Positions 45,744 through 53,668 of a DNA stretch of 64,000 nucleotides are shown here, in pieces. Origin of the DNA: Nocardia uniformis NBRC 13702 (GTDB lineage: Bacteria; Actinomycetota; Actinomycetes; Mycobacteriales; Mycobacteriaceae). The stretch is from the NCBI RefSeq assembly GCF_001613345.1, contig NZ_BDCE01000017.1, positions 57,143 through 121,142 on the forward strand. Reading direction: 5' to 3'. The position numbers and the translations under genes are program-made. How positions within the stretch are numbered: position 1 is the first letter of the stretch; each line of letters starts with the position of its first letter. Below the pieces are notes generated by a model. It was not told where the DNA came from, did not search any database, and saw only the letters and a program-made list of their open reading frames with translations.

Positions 45744-46433
45744 TCAGGCGTCGATCAGTCCCCGGGCCTTGGCCGGACGGCGGCTGAGTTGGCGGGTCAG
45801 CTGCCCCTCGATGGTCGCGCTCACCGTGGGCCACTCCTCGTCCAGGATCGAGTAGAACGCGGTACTGCGCACCTGCCCGTCCAATCCGCGTGAATGTGCC
45901 CGCCGCACCCCGTCGCTGGTCGCGCCGAGGCGCTCGATGGCAATACGTGAGCGGATATTCCGGGTATCGGCGCGCATGGTGATACGCCGTACCCGCCACG
46001 CCTCGAAGGCATGCGCGAGCAGCAACTGCTTGGACTCCAGATTGATCCCCGCCCCGCGCGCCTCGCGCGCGAGCCACGTATTGCCGATTTCGGCCGCATC
46101 CGGCGTCGCCATCAGCGGATCCCCCGGCGGCAGCCCCGGTACGACCGGCCACACCACCGGACCCTGCCAGTAGTCGAACCGACTGAACCGGGTCGACCCC
46201 AGCACCCGCCCACTCGCGGCCGCGATGACCGCGAATGCCAGCGAGGTGCCCGCGGCATGTCCGGCCACGGCGTGGGCGATGTACTCGATGGCCTCATCCA
46301 CCCCGTGCGGCACCGGGGTGAACGCATAATCGTCGCGATGTCCCGCTGCCGCCTCCGCCAACCCCGGAGCGTGGTGCGGTGCAATAGGTTCCAGCCGCAC
46401 GAAGCGACCGGCAAGAGTCACGGGTACAGGCAC
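45744..46433 (-). CDS. RimJ/RimL-type GNAT acetyltransferase
   Basis: The 229-residue acetyltransferase has the N-terminal RimJ/L pattern VTLAGRFVRLEPIAPHHAPG, SLAFAVIAAASGRVLGSTRF, and the acetyl-CoA motif AEIGNTWLAREARGAGINLE with ESKQLLLAHAFEAWRVRRIT. The C terminus includes NIRSRIAIERLGATSDGVRR and FYSILDEEWPTV. Members acetylate amino groups of proteins, tRNA ligands or small amines. Starts at a GTG (MPVPVTLAGRFV). Its target is unknown. Confidence 0.86.
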   Translation of the reverse strand: MPVPVTLAGRFVRLEPIAPHHAPGLAEAAAGHRDDYAFTPVPHGVDEAIEYIAHAVAGHAAGTSLAFAVIAAASGRVLGSTRFSRFDYWQGPVVWPVVPGLPPGDPLMATPDAAEIGNTWLAREARGAGINLESKQLLLAHAFEAWRVRRITMRADTRNIRSRIAIERLGATSDGVRRAHSRGLDGQVRSTAFYSILDEEWPTVSATIEGQLTRQLSRRPAKARGLIDA

Positions 46434-46946
46434 GGTTCCCTCGATCTTTCGAAGCGGTCGGGGGTCGCGTCAGGGAGTGCCGCACCGGCCACGCGCTCCG
46501 GATAAGGACGAACCAGCCCTGGCGCGCCAGTAGCAGCATGAACAAGCGAGATGAACCATAAACCAACACCGGCACACAGCACCGCAGGCTGAGTACGAAT
46601 TTTCCCGGCCCGCCAGGCGTGTTGCGCCTGGCGTTTCGTGACGCGCCGCAGGTGGTCCGGGCAACCCCGCTCAGCCGGTGCGTGCTTGCCCGGTGCGCGG
46701 ACGACGAATACGTGAGTTAGTCGACATTCGTCCTGCTGCACAGCCCACTGGCCGGGCCAGCAGCATACGTCCAACTCAGCGACGCGTACCGCGCATACGC
46801 CGAGGCGGCCCGCAGCCTGGTCATCCCGGTCATCGAGCAGCCGGGCCGTCGTCCCGCGACGCTCACTTCCCCGAACATCGTTGCCACCGCATTGATTACC
46901 GCCGCGCGCCACGCGGATGGGTACTGATCGCGGCCGCGCGACCTGC
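46434..46946. other. Gene-poor region with a possible hydrolase remnant
   Basis: Roughly 510 bp lie between the GNAT gene start and the serine hydrolase stop. The rightmost part (46712-46927) may be a pseudogene. The remainder has only short frames of Arg-rich composition. A CACGCCTGGCGGGCCGGGA-like complementary pair near 46,605-46,640 can form a hairpin around GTGTTGCGCC, possibly a terminator or remnant. Confidence 0.4.
46712..46927 (+). pseudogene. Possible alpha/beta-hydrolase N-terminal remnant with early stop
   Basis: After GTG AGT the third codon is TAG, then the frame reads STFVLLHSPLAGPAAYVQLS, DAYRAYAEAARSLVIPVIEQ and on to TALITAARHADGY before a TGA. FVLLHSPLAGP is like the first strand and oxyanion turn of alpha/beta-hydrolases (FVLVHSPLVGP). 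Only about 68 codons remain, with no nucleophile. Support is weak and rests on this motif alone. Confidence 0.3.
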
Positions 46947-48131
46947 TCAGGTCGTGGCGCAGAGCGCGGCGTCGACGACCCTCATCACGTCGGCCATCCC
47001 TTCCGATGCCTCGGGGATCTGATTGACGCTCACGGTGACCGAGCGGCCGTCGCTGGTGACACCGCCGCGGGTTTCGAATCCGTCGATATCGCCGCCGTGG
47101 CCCCAGCTGCCCTTGCCGCAGGATAGCTCGCGGTATATGAGACCGAGGCCGTAACCGATCCGTGGTCCCGGAACCTCCAAGGGAATACTGTGTTTCATTT
47201 CCGTCAATTGCTCCGGCGGCAGCAGTTCGCCGTCCAGGAGTGCGGTGAAGAAGCGGTTGAGGTCCGCGCCGGTTCCCACCATCGCTCCCGCCGCACCGGC
47301 CCACGATACGTTCTGGCTCGTGTAGTCGATCAGTGTGCCGTCGATCTTGCTGTAGCCCACGGGATGTGGGCCGCGGATATCGGTTTCGTCGGGGTCGGGA
47401 TAGTAGGTGTCGCGCAGGCCGAGCGGTTCGAGAATGCGGTGGGCGATCTCCGCGCCGATCGAGGCTCCGGTGAGCTGCTCGATCACCATCGCGGCGAGGG
47501 CGTAGTTGGTGTTGGAGTACGCCCACTGCGCTCCGGGTTCGAAATCGGCGGGCGCGGTCAGCGCCGTGCGCACCACCTCGGCCATATCCGTGGCTACCCA
47601 ACGCATCTGATGGGAATCGAGCTGGCCCGGCTTTGGTGCGACCCCGGATTCCTCCGCCGCGTATTCGGGTATGCCGCTGGTGTGCTGCAACAGATTTCGA
47701 ATCGTAATCCGATTCCCGTCAATCCCCGGCCCGTGTACCACCCCCGGTAGATACCGCTCCACCGGCGCATCCAATTCCACCTTGCCCTCGGCCACCAGCT
47801 GCAACATGACCGTCGCCACGAAAGTCTTGGTATTGCTGCCGATCCGCACTCGGGCGTCATCGGGGAAGGGCGTGCCGTGTTCGAGGTTGCCCGCCCCGGC
47901 GCTGGCGGTCCAGTCCCGGCCGTTCTCGGTGACCACGACCTGCGCACCGGGCAGCTGATACCCCTCGACCAGCCACTCCAGGGCGGTGATTACCTCTGCC
48001 CGTCCGGCATCGATCGGGCCCGGCTCGGCCCGATCGGATGCCGTGGGACCACCAGCCGTCGCCATGACGGCCACTACCGCCCCGGCCACCAACGCGGTGG
48101 CCAATGATCGCTGACTTACTTTGGCGCGCAA
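46947..48131 (-). CDS. Secreted serine hydrolase, class C beta-lactamase/DD-peptidase fold
   Basis: The 394-residue precursor has a signal peptide (LATALVAGAVVAVMATAGGP) and the penicillin-recognising fold: ARVRIGSNTKTFVATVMLQL (catalytic Ser-x-x-Lys), AQWAYSNTNYALAAMVIEQL (Tyr-x-Asn) and GSWGHGGDIDGFETRGGVTS (His-x-Gly third motif). LLQHTSGIPEYAAEESG is the conserved loop after the first helix. Similar D-alanyl-D-alanine carboxypeptidase-like or esterase proteins are common in actinobacteria. Substrate cannot be told from sequence. The start is a TTG (MRAKVSQRSLA); no better start is near. Confidence 0.87.
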   Translation of the reverse strand: MRAKVSQRSLATALVAGAVVAVMATAGGPTASDRAEPGPIDAGRAEVITALEWLVEGYQLPGAQVVVTENGRDWTASAGAGNLEHGTPFPDDARVRIGSNTKTFVATVMLQLVAEGKVELDAPVERYLPGVVHGPGIDGNRITIRNLLQHTSGIPEYAAEESGVAPKPGQLDSHQMRWVATDMAEVVRTALTAPADFEPGAQWAYSNTNYALAAMVIEQLTGASIGAEIAHRILEPLGLRDTYYPDPDETDIRGPHPVGYSKIDGTLIDYTSQNVSWAGAAGAMVGTGADLNRFFTALLDGELLPPEQLTEMKHSIPLEVPGPRIGYGLGLIYRELSCGKGSWGHGGDIDGFETRGGVTSDGRSVTVSVNQIPEASEGMADVMRVVDAALCATT

Positions 48132-48295
48132 TGCGATTCCTCTCAGTAGCGGACTCGATCACGCTACGAGAAGCTCGGGTATCTCCCCCAGGTGGCGAGC
48201 CCCCCTCTTTGCGGTCGTGCAGGCACTACCGGCGACCGTCCGGACCGGCGCGTCGGCGGTTGAATCCGCCCGATGAGCGGTCGACCACTGCGCTC

Positions 48296-48880
48296 TCAGC
48301 GCCGAGGTGCGCGGGCACGGACGTGGATGCGTTCGCCGTGTTTTCCGAAGAGGCTGAGGACTTCGACACTGCCGCGTCCGGCGGCACCGAACCAGTGCGG
48401 GATCTGGCAGTCGAATTCGGCGGCCTCGCCGACACCCATGACGAAGTCCTGGTCACCGAGTCTGACTCGCAGTTGCCCCCGCAGGACGTACAGCCATTCG
48501 TAGCCGTCGTGGGTCCGCAGGAAGGGCTCTTCGTCGTGCGCGGGGATGGTCATCTTGTATGCGCGCGGGTCACCCTGATGGCGCGACAGCGGGATCAGCA
48601 CCCGACCACCCTTCGTGGTGGGCTGCTGCGGTACGCGCGGGTCCACGATTCTCGGCGCGACGACGATCTCCTCGAGTGGGACTCCGAGCGCCACGGTGAC
48701 CGGCAGGAGGAGTTCGAGACTGGGTTTGCGCTGGCCCGATTCCAGGCGGGACAGGGTGCTCGTCGACATGCCCGTAATCCGGGACAGGTCCGCCAGGCTG
48801 AAACCCTTCCGCTCGCGGGCCCGTCGCAGGCGCGGAGCGATCTGCTCGATCACGGCACCGACGCTCGGCTGATCATCCAT
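48296..48880 (-). CDS. XRE-cupin transcriptional regulator
   Basis: The 194-residue protein joins an XRE HTH (RLRRARERKGFSLADLSRIT, GMSTSTLSRLESGQRKPSLE, residues about 15-65) to a C-terminal cupin_2 domain (YKMTIPAHDEEPFLRTHDGY, EWLYVLRGQLRVRLGDQDFV, GEAAEFDCQIPHWFGAAGRG). The cupin likely senses a small molecule. It is divergent from the MFS pseudogene (51 bp between starts), the usual position of a repressor of an adjacent efflux gene. With its transporter ruined it may now control only itself. Confidence 0.88.
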   Translation of the reverse strand: MDDQPSVGAVIEQIAPRLRRARERKGFSLADLSRITGMSTSTLSRLESGQRKPSLELLLPVTVALGVPLEEIVVAPRIVDPRVPQQPTTKGGRVLIPLSRHQGDPRAYKMTIPAHDEEPFLRTHDGYEWLYVLRGQLRVRLGDQDFVMGVGEAAEFDCQIPHWFGAAGRGSVEVLSLFGKHGERIHVRARAPRR

Positions 48881-48931
48881 GGGTGCAGTCAACCAATCCG
48901 TCCCGAAGCTCGTGGGCGGAGGTGATCCGAT

Positions 48932-49640
48932 ATGAACCAAACAACGGATACAGCAACGGAATCGACGCACCGGGCGGCACGTGGAAAGGTGCGGGAGGGC
49001 AGCCTGCCCGCGGGGGTACCTGCTGGGATTCAGCCTGTTCGCGATGGGGAGCGCGGAGTTCCTGCTGGCCGGTGCACTCCCCGAGGTTGCCACCGACCTC
49101 GAGGTGACGCTCTCCTCGGCCGGAATCCTCATTACCGCGTTCGCGCTCGGCGTCGTCTGCGGCGGGCCGCCCTTCGCGGTCCTCAGTCTGCGTTGGCCGC
49201 GCCGCGCCGCGCTGGTGGCGACCCAGGCGGTATTCGCCGCCAGCATCGCCGTCGGACTCGTCGGCGACTACGAGGTGCTGCTGATCTCCCGGGTGGTTTC
49301 CGGCGTCGCCTACGCGGGCTTCTTCGCTATCGCGTCGGTGACCGCGATCAGCCTGGTCACCCCGGACCGCAAAGCCCGCGCGGCCGGGGTGGTGGTGAGC
49401 GGTCTCAGTGTGGCGATGGTCGCGGGCGGACCCGCGGGTACCCTGCTGAGCCACTTCACCGGGTGGCGCGGCGGATTCTGGGCTGTCGTGGCGCTGACAC
49501 TCACCGGGATGGTCGCCTGCGTAATCGGAATCCCCACTGCCGCAACGGCAACCACGCCGGGCACGGGGACGGGCGTAGCGCGCGAGCTTGCCACGATGCG
49601 CAGGCCCATGCGATCTGCCAGCATGTTTCGCCGGGAGTGA
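48932..49640 (+). pseudogene. MFS (DHA1-type) transporter, frameshifted and truncated
   Basis: A perfect ribosome-binding site (GGAGGTGAT) precedes the ATG at 48932, which encodes MNQTTDTATESTHRAARG. The MFS sequence then resumes in another frame as RGYLLGFSLFAMGSAEFLLA, so a frameshift lies near 48,985-49,015. Six helices remain (GALPEVATDL, GILITAFALGVVCGGPPFAV, LALRWPRR-like LSLRWPRRAALV, VVSGVAYAGFFAIASVTAIS, HFTGWRGGFWAVVALTLTGM). The frame ends after ARELATMRRP, roughly half the usual 400 residues. An alternative start at GTG 48981 would avoid the shift but lacks an RBS. It resembles chloramphenicol-efflux proteins. Confidence 0.75.
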
Positions 49641-49700
49641 GGATTTGCCGCTCGTCGCTCATGCGTAGTCAGTCCTCTCGTCCGGCCGGACACCCGGCGA

Positions 49701-50123
49701 TTAGGGGGATCGCTCGAGGAGTTCGGCCAGCGCGGCGGTATCGCGCAGGTAGCGTTCGTACGGGAAGTCGGCCGCGAGCAGGGCGTCGCGTAGCTCGTCG
49801 GCGAGCGGTTTCCCGGTGGCATGGAATGCGTTTCGGCCCGCTTCGGTGGTGCTGACCAGTCGACGTCGCTTGTGTTCAGGGTCGATGTGGACCTGCACGA
49901 GTCCGGCGTCTTCCAGCGGGCGTAGCGCCCGGCTGATCGCCGGGTCGGATACCGCCAGCGCTTGCGCCAGCCCATGCTGGGTGACCGGCTCGATGTCTTC
50001 CAGCGTGCCCAGCAGCCGTATCTGGCTGTAACTCAGCCCGCTGGAGTTGTCCACCCGCCGCCGTGTCGCCTCGCCGAGCAGGAACACCACGCGATGCAGC
50101 AGATCCCCGAGTCCATCGTCCAC
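49701..50123 (-). CDS. MarR-family regulator
   Basis: The 140-residue protein has the MarR dimer and winged HTH: DDGLGDLLHRVVFLLGEATR, SYSQIRLLGTLEDIEPVTQH, GLAQALAVSDPAISRALRPL, EDAGLVQVHIDPEHKRRRLV (wing) and STTEAGRNAFHATGKPLADE. The GTG start was chosen because an operator-like palindrome lies just upstream (50140-50159). An ATG at 50183, overlapping the stop of the upstream gene, is the alternative and would put that palindrome inside the gene. It likely represses the membrane protein gene upstream and itself, through two matching operators. Confidence 0.85.
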   Translation of the reverse strand: MDDGLGDLLHRVVFLLGEATRRRVDNSSGLSYSQIRLLGTLEDIEPVTQHGLAQALAVSDPAISRALRPLEDAGLVQVHIDPEHKRRRLVSTTEAGRNAFHATGKPLADELRDALLAADFPYERYLRDTAALAELLERSP

Positions 50124-50139
50124 TCGTCGAGCATACTCA

Positions 50140-50159
50140 AGTCTTACCTGGTTAAGACT
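50140..50159. promoter_or_regulatory. MarR operator candidate 1
   Basis: AGTCTTACCTGGTTAAGACT is an imperfect palindrome with perfect 7-bp outer arms. It sits 17 bp upstream of the MarR GTG and shares 14 of 16 positions with the left half of the 34-bp palindrome at 50759-50792. Two matching sites flanking the membrane gene suggest MarR autoregulation. Confidence 0.6.
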
Positions 50160-50179
50160 ACTGCGGCGGCCCGCCGTGT

Positions 50180-50752
50180 TCATACCCGCCCGCGCCCCGC
50201 TGCGTTCGACATGGCGCCCACACCACCGGCCAACGGGGCCGTGACCACGGGCGGCTCAGTGGTGGACAGTCGCTGCGCGCGGCGGGCGAGGATGATCATG
50301 ACCGCGGGGAAGAGCAGGTCGCAGACCAGGACCCCGCCGGTGTTCCCGGGAGCATGGTCGCCGTTGGCGAACCACTGGTAGATATGGCCGATCAGCGCGC
50401 CCCACAGGAACATTCCGGCGCCGAGGCCGATGGTGATGCGCTCGCGAGCGGTGGCCGAGACGGCACGAAAACCCATGACGGCGAGCCCGAGGTTGGCGAA
50501 AGCGATCTCGAACTGGAACGGGGTCCCAGCGAAGCCGATCGCGGTGGCCATTACATCCGGGACCGTGAGGAAAGCGATCGTCATCCACAGACTTCCACAG
50601 CCGAGGGCGACAACGGCCCACCACCGCTGCCAGGTTTCCAGCGCGGCCTGGCGGGAGGGACTGCGTCGCGTACGGATCAGTGCTCCGACTACCGCTATCA
50701 GCGGCCAGATCAAAGGAAAAGCGGACTGTGCGAGGTAGGAAGTTGTGCTCAT
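50180..50752 (-). CDS. Integral membrane protein (DUF6790-like)
   Basis: The 190-residue protein has about five membrane helices: FPLIWPLIAVVGALI, WWAVVALGCGSLWMTIAFLT, FEIAFANLGLAVMGFRAV, ITIGLGAGMFLWGALIGHIY and GVLVCDLLFPAVMIILARRA. Between helices 2 and 3 is PDVMATAIGFAGTPFQFE, with a conserved-looking HIYQW later. It resembles DUF6790 proteins, of unknown function. The start ATG lies 7 bp from a 34-bp perfect palindrome, and the MarR gene follows with a 4-bp overlap if the upstream ATG is used. A MarR-controlled permease or stress membrane protein is plausible. Confidence 0.75.
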   Translation of the reverse strand: MSTTSYLAQSAFPLIWPLIAVVGALIRTRRSPSRQAALETWQRWWAVVALGCGSLWMTIAFLTVPDVMATAIGFAGTPFQFEIAFANLGLAVMGFRAVSATARERITIGLGAGMFLWGALIGHIYQWFANGDHAPGNTGGVLVCDLLFPAVMIILARRAQRLSTTEPPVVTAPLAGGVGAMSNAAGRGRV

Positions 50753-50758
50753 ACCTCG

Positions 50759-50792
50759 AGTCTTGCATGGTTAATATTAACCATGCAAGACT
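50759..50792. promoter_or_regulatory. 34-bp perfect palindrome (MarR operator candidate 2)
   Basis: The left half AGTCTTGCATGGTTAAT is followed at once by its exact reverse complement, giving a 34-bp palindrome without spacer. It lies upstream of the membrane protein gene, and its right end overlaps the stop codon of the TetR gene. Its half matches the MarR-proximal operator, so it is most likely the MarR site controlling the membrane gene. It could also act as a TetR terminator. Confidence 0.65.
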
Positions 50793-51405
50793 AATTTCCG
50801 CCGTCGACTGGTCGACGCCGCAGACCTGGCGACCAGTCCGCCAGCAGCAGCGTCACGAGGTTGCGCGCACATTCGGGGGCGAGGGGTTCGTTGGTGAAGA
50901 CGGCCCGGTAGTAGAGGGGGGCGAGCACGGCGTCGGTAGTACGTTCCAGACTCGGAGGCCGACCACCCCGGACCCGCTCCCGTTCGAGGATGGCTTCGAG
51001 TTGCCGCTGATGTTCCCCACGGCATGCCGCGACACCGTGCCCTCCACCGATACCGACGGTGGCGCGCACCAGAGTGAGAGTGTCCGGGTCGGCGAGGTCC
51101 TTGGCGAGGTCACAGGCATAGCGCACCAGGTCCCCACGGAGTGTTCCGGTATCCGGCACCACGATATCGCCGGAGAAGCGACTGGTCGCGACGTCGGCGA
51201 GCAGCTCGCCGACATCACCCCAGCGACGGTAGACGGTGGTGGCATGGACGCCCGCACGGGCGGCCACGACCGGGATTGTCGGTAGCTCACCGGTCTCGTC
51301 GGTGAGCAGGTCCTGGACGGCCCGATGGACGGCCGCACGAACTCGAGCGGACCGGCCGCCGGGTCGGCTGCCGACATGGGGCGAGGGGGACGTCGCGGCA
51401 GACAC
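50791..51405 (-). CDS. TetR-family regulator, divergent from a hydrolase gene
   Basis: The 204-residue protein has a TetR HTH in which GELPTIPVVAARAGVHATTV and YRRWGDVGELLADVATSRF form the helices, and a C-terminal regulatory domain of the TetR_C type (TTDAVLAPLYYRAVFTNEPL). It starts at a GTG and is divergent from the alpha/beta-hydrolase gene (146 bp apart), whose control region contains two repeats of GCAWYGATCRCTGC. It likely represses the hydrolase and itself. The inducer is unknown. Confidence 0.85.
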   Translation of the reverse strand: MSAATSPSPHVGSRPGGRSARVRAAVHRAVQDLLTDETGELPTIPVVAARAGVHATTVYRRWGDVGELLADVATSRFSGDIVVPDTGTLRGDLVRYACDLAKDLADPDTLTLVRATVGIGGGHGVAACRGEHQRQLEAILERERVRGGRPPSLERTTDAVLAPLYYRAVFTNEPLAPECARNLVTLLLADWSPGLRRRPVDGGN

Positions 51406-51417
51406 CCGCCCATTATT

Positions 51418-51494
51418 GCATTGATCGCTGCTTTTTTAATGCAGCGACAAATGCGTTTATGCTACCTTCGGGTCGTTAACGCAACGATCACTGC
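51418..51494. promoter_or_regulatory. TetR operator candidates and hydrolase promoter
   Basis: GCATTGATCGCTGC (51418-51431) and GCAACGATCACTGC (51481-51494) are imperfect direct repeats in the TetR/hydrolase gap. TCGCTGC and GCAGCGA (51425-51447) also form an inverted repeat. TATGCT at 51458-51463 fits a -10 element for the hydrolase. The arrangement suits TetR repression of the divergent pair. Confidence 0.5.
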
Positions 51495-51551
51495 GAGAAT
51501 GCCTGCCTGAACCGGCATGGCCTCTCGGAATGCGGACCAAGGAGGACCCCC

Positions 51552-52379
51552 GTGACGACTGCAGGCAGGACCAGGAAAACCCGCGAGGTCCATCGAATGG
51601 ACCACACCACGATCCGATACACGGTCAGCGGTCCGCAACAGGGACCGACACTGGTCCTCATCCACGGCTGGGCGTGCGATCGCGGCGACTTCGATGCGGT
51701 GACCGACCAGCTGCCCGAGAACTACCGCGTCCTCGCCGTCGACCTCGCCGAGCACGGCGAGTCTCGGTCGGCGCGGGAGATCTGGACCATGGCGGAGTTC
51801 GCCCGCGACGTGGCCGCGGCACTGGAAGCCGAGTCGGTGAACACGGCGGTGGTAGCCGGGCACTCCCTCGGAGGGGCGGTCGCCGTCGAGGTCGGCCGCC
51901 TACTCCCCGACCTGGTCACACATGTGGTCGCACTCGACGCGCTGCACTACCTGTCCGTGTTCCCGGCAATGAGCGAAGAACAGGCCGAGGCGACAGCGGA
52001 CATCTTCCGTGCGGACTTCGCCGCCGGGGTGCGAGGGCTCGTCGAGGGGGGTACGCCGGCCGGGACCGACCCCGCTCTCGCCGACAAGTATTTCCAAAAG
52101 ATGGTCGCGGTGCGCCAGCCCGCCGGTCTGCGCGCCATCGAGGGTCTGATCCGCTGGGACATGGACGCCGCGCTGCGTGCGACAAAGCAGCCGATCACCG
52201 TATTCGCGATACGTGACCTGGTGACGCAGGAGGCGATCGACCGCTATCGGGACCTCCTCGACATCAGGCTCATCGACCTGGGCAGCCACCACTTCCCGGT
52301 CGAGTCCCCCGCGGGTACGGCGAAGCTCCTCGACGGTATCCGGACGTGGCCATCCGGTCATCGCGATCGACGCCACTGA
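51552..52379 (+). CDS. Alpha/beta-hydrolase
   Basis: The 275-residue protein has the fold's key features: VSGPQQGPTLVLIHGWACDR (oxyanion HGW), LPENYRVLAVDLAEHGESRS, the nucleophile elbow VAGHSLGGAVAVEVGRLLPD and the late catalytic His in LIDLGSHHFPVESPAGTAKL. It starts at a GTG preceded by AAGGAGG with ideal spacing, so a downstream ATG (MDHTTIRY) is not the start. Divergent from a TetR gene that probably controls it. The substrate is unknown; LDALHYLSVFPAMSEEQAEA replaces a typical lid. Confidence 0.88.
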   Translation: MTTAGRTRKTREVHRMDHTTIRYTVSGPQQGPTLVLIHGWACDRGDFDAVTDQLPENYRVLAVDLAEHGESRSAREIWTMAEFARDVAAALEAESVNTAVVAGHSLGGAVAVEVGRLLPDLVTHVVALDALHYLSVFPAMSEEQAEATADIFRADFAAGVRGLVEGGTPAGTDPALADKYFQKMVAVRQPAGLRAIEGLIRWDMDAALRATKQPITVFAIRDLVTQEAIDRYRDLLDIRLIDLGSHHFPVESPAGTAKLLDGIRTWPSGHRDRRH

Positions 52380-52519
52380 CTTGCCCGCTTCGCGAGAAAG
52401 GGCGCCGGGATCCAACTGCAGGCCGCAGGCCGGAAGGGATCCCACCGGCTGCCCTGGGTCCGCGCCGGCCAGAATGATTCCGTGCGCGTGGCCGACGACG
52501 GTTGGCACGGAATTTCCGG

Positions 52520-53300
52520 TCATGCGGCGAGGTCCAGCCATTCCCCGACGGCCAGCACGTGCGCGCGCCGACCGACGTGCGCACGGAACTCATGCTCCGG
52601 GTCGGAGACCTCGACATAGCCCGCGATCTTGTCCGGCTGCTCCGCCTCCTAGTGCATCGGCACCGCATACCGGGCGTCGAGGATCTCCGCGGCCGCGGCG
52701 GCCTGCCTCGGATCCATCGCGGCGGGCAGCGGGCTCGGCGGCCGCAGATGCGGCGCGTCGACCACCGCGCCGTTGGCGGGCAGGAACACCGCGTCGAACG
52801 GGCTGAACCGGCGCGCGATGAGCCACCAGTACCCGTGGAACATCGTGTCGCCGCCATGGAAGACCCGCTGCCCCTCGGCCTGCACCACCCAGTTCAGCTG
52901 CGGGTCACCCAGCCCGTCGACGGCGGGGACCGCGGTGACGCGGAACGGCCCGACCTCGTGGGTGGACCAGGCCGCCACGACCTCGACGGCCAGCCGGTGC
53001 AGCACCAGCTCGCGCTCGGCCTGCAGCGTCGTCGCATTGTCCACGTCGTCGCCGTAACCGGGCGCCGGTCGCAGCACCGGCGCCCCCGGAGTCAGGGTCT
53101 CCGCGAGCGCGGACGCGTCGGTGTGGTCCCGGTGCAGGTGGGTGACCAGTGCGGCATCGACCTTCGCGCTCGGCACCGCCAGCCCCTCGCCACGCTTCCA
53201 CCCCGTGAACAGCGGCGAGAGGTCCCGCACGTAGTCGATCACCAGTCGCTTGCCGCCTGCCTCGAGCTCCAGTCCGGCCCAGCCCAGTCGCGCGGTCGCC
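52520..53300 (-). pseudogene. MBL-fold metallohydrolase, N-terminally cut and with an in-frame stop
   Basis: The sequence ARLGWAGLELEAGGKRLVID starts near the usual second strand. It then has the metal motif VTHLHRDHTDASALAETL, the Asp/His region RVFHGGDTMFHGYWWLIARR, and reaches AVPMH, where a TAG (52649-52651) stops it. The same frame continues with EAEQPDKIAGYVEVSDPEHE and FRAHVGRRAHVLAVGEWLDL for 44 codons to a TGA, so the TAG is a nonsense mutation. The N terminus is fused to a TetR fragment on the other strand. Probably an UlaG-like lactonase relative, no longer functional. Confidence 0.8.
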
Positions 53301-53513
53301 GAGGTGTGGTCGCGCTGGCGAGAACAGTTGCGGGCGGACCTGACAACGGCGGCGCAGAACTGCGAACTACCCGCCGAGTTCGACATCGATCAGGCACTGT
53401 TCGAGATTGTCGCCGCCGGGCTGGCACTGAACGCGGCCATGCAACTCCAGCACGACCGGGCGGCCGCGGGCCGGGCCCGCCGCGCGATCGAACGAGCACT
53501 GGACCAGTCCTGA
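53298..53513 (+). pseudogene. C-terminal remnant of a TetR-family regulator
   Basis: From about 53298 the frame AEVWSRWREQLRADLTTAAQ, then NCELPAEFDIDQALFEIVAA, GLALNAAMQLQHDRAAAGRA and ARRAIERALDQS is a typical TetR C-terminal helix set. The HTH and about two thirds of the gene are missing. It abuts the start of the MBL pseudogene on the opposite strand, so one deletion probably removed the shared promoter region and the TetR N-domain. Confidence 0.7.
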
Positions 53514-53574
53514 CCGCACAGCGGACCGAGGCGATCGCGCAGGCCCCCAACCGATTTCGCCGGTAATTCCGCCG

Positions 53575-53608
53575 CCGAGCTCCACCCGGATCACCGGATG
53601 GAGCTCGG
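53575..53608. terminator. Hairpin terminator after the TetR remnant
   Basis: CCGAGCTCCACCCGG pairs with 53594-53608 around ATCA, a 15-bp stem with one C-A mismatch. It lies 62 bp downstream of the remnant's stop and upstream of the duplicated ychF end, and could terminate transcription from either side. Confidence 0.5.
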
Positions 53609-53624
53609 GTATCGCGCGAAAGTT

Positions 53625-53648
53625 ATACGTTGAAGCGGAATTCGACCG
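53625..53648 (-). repeat. Duplicated ychF 3' end
   Basis: On the minus strand GCGGTCGAATTCCGCTTCAA followed by CGTATAA encodes AVEFRFNV and a stop. The intact ychF ends with VVEFRFNV and a stop (54400-54425). The DNA matches at about 20 of 24 positions, in the same orientation. The vapBC module lies exactly between the two copies. The upstream copy has no ychF body, so it is a displaced gene tail. Confidence 0.6.
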
Positions 53649-53668
53649 CGTTCCGGCACCAAGCAACG

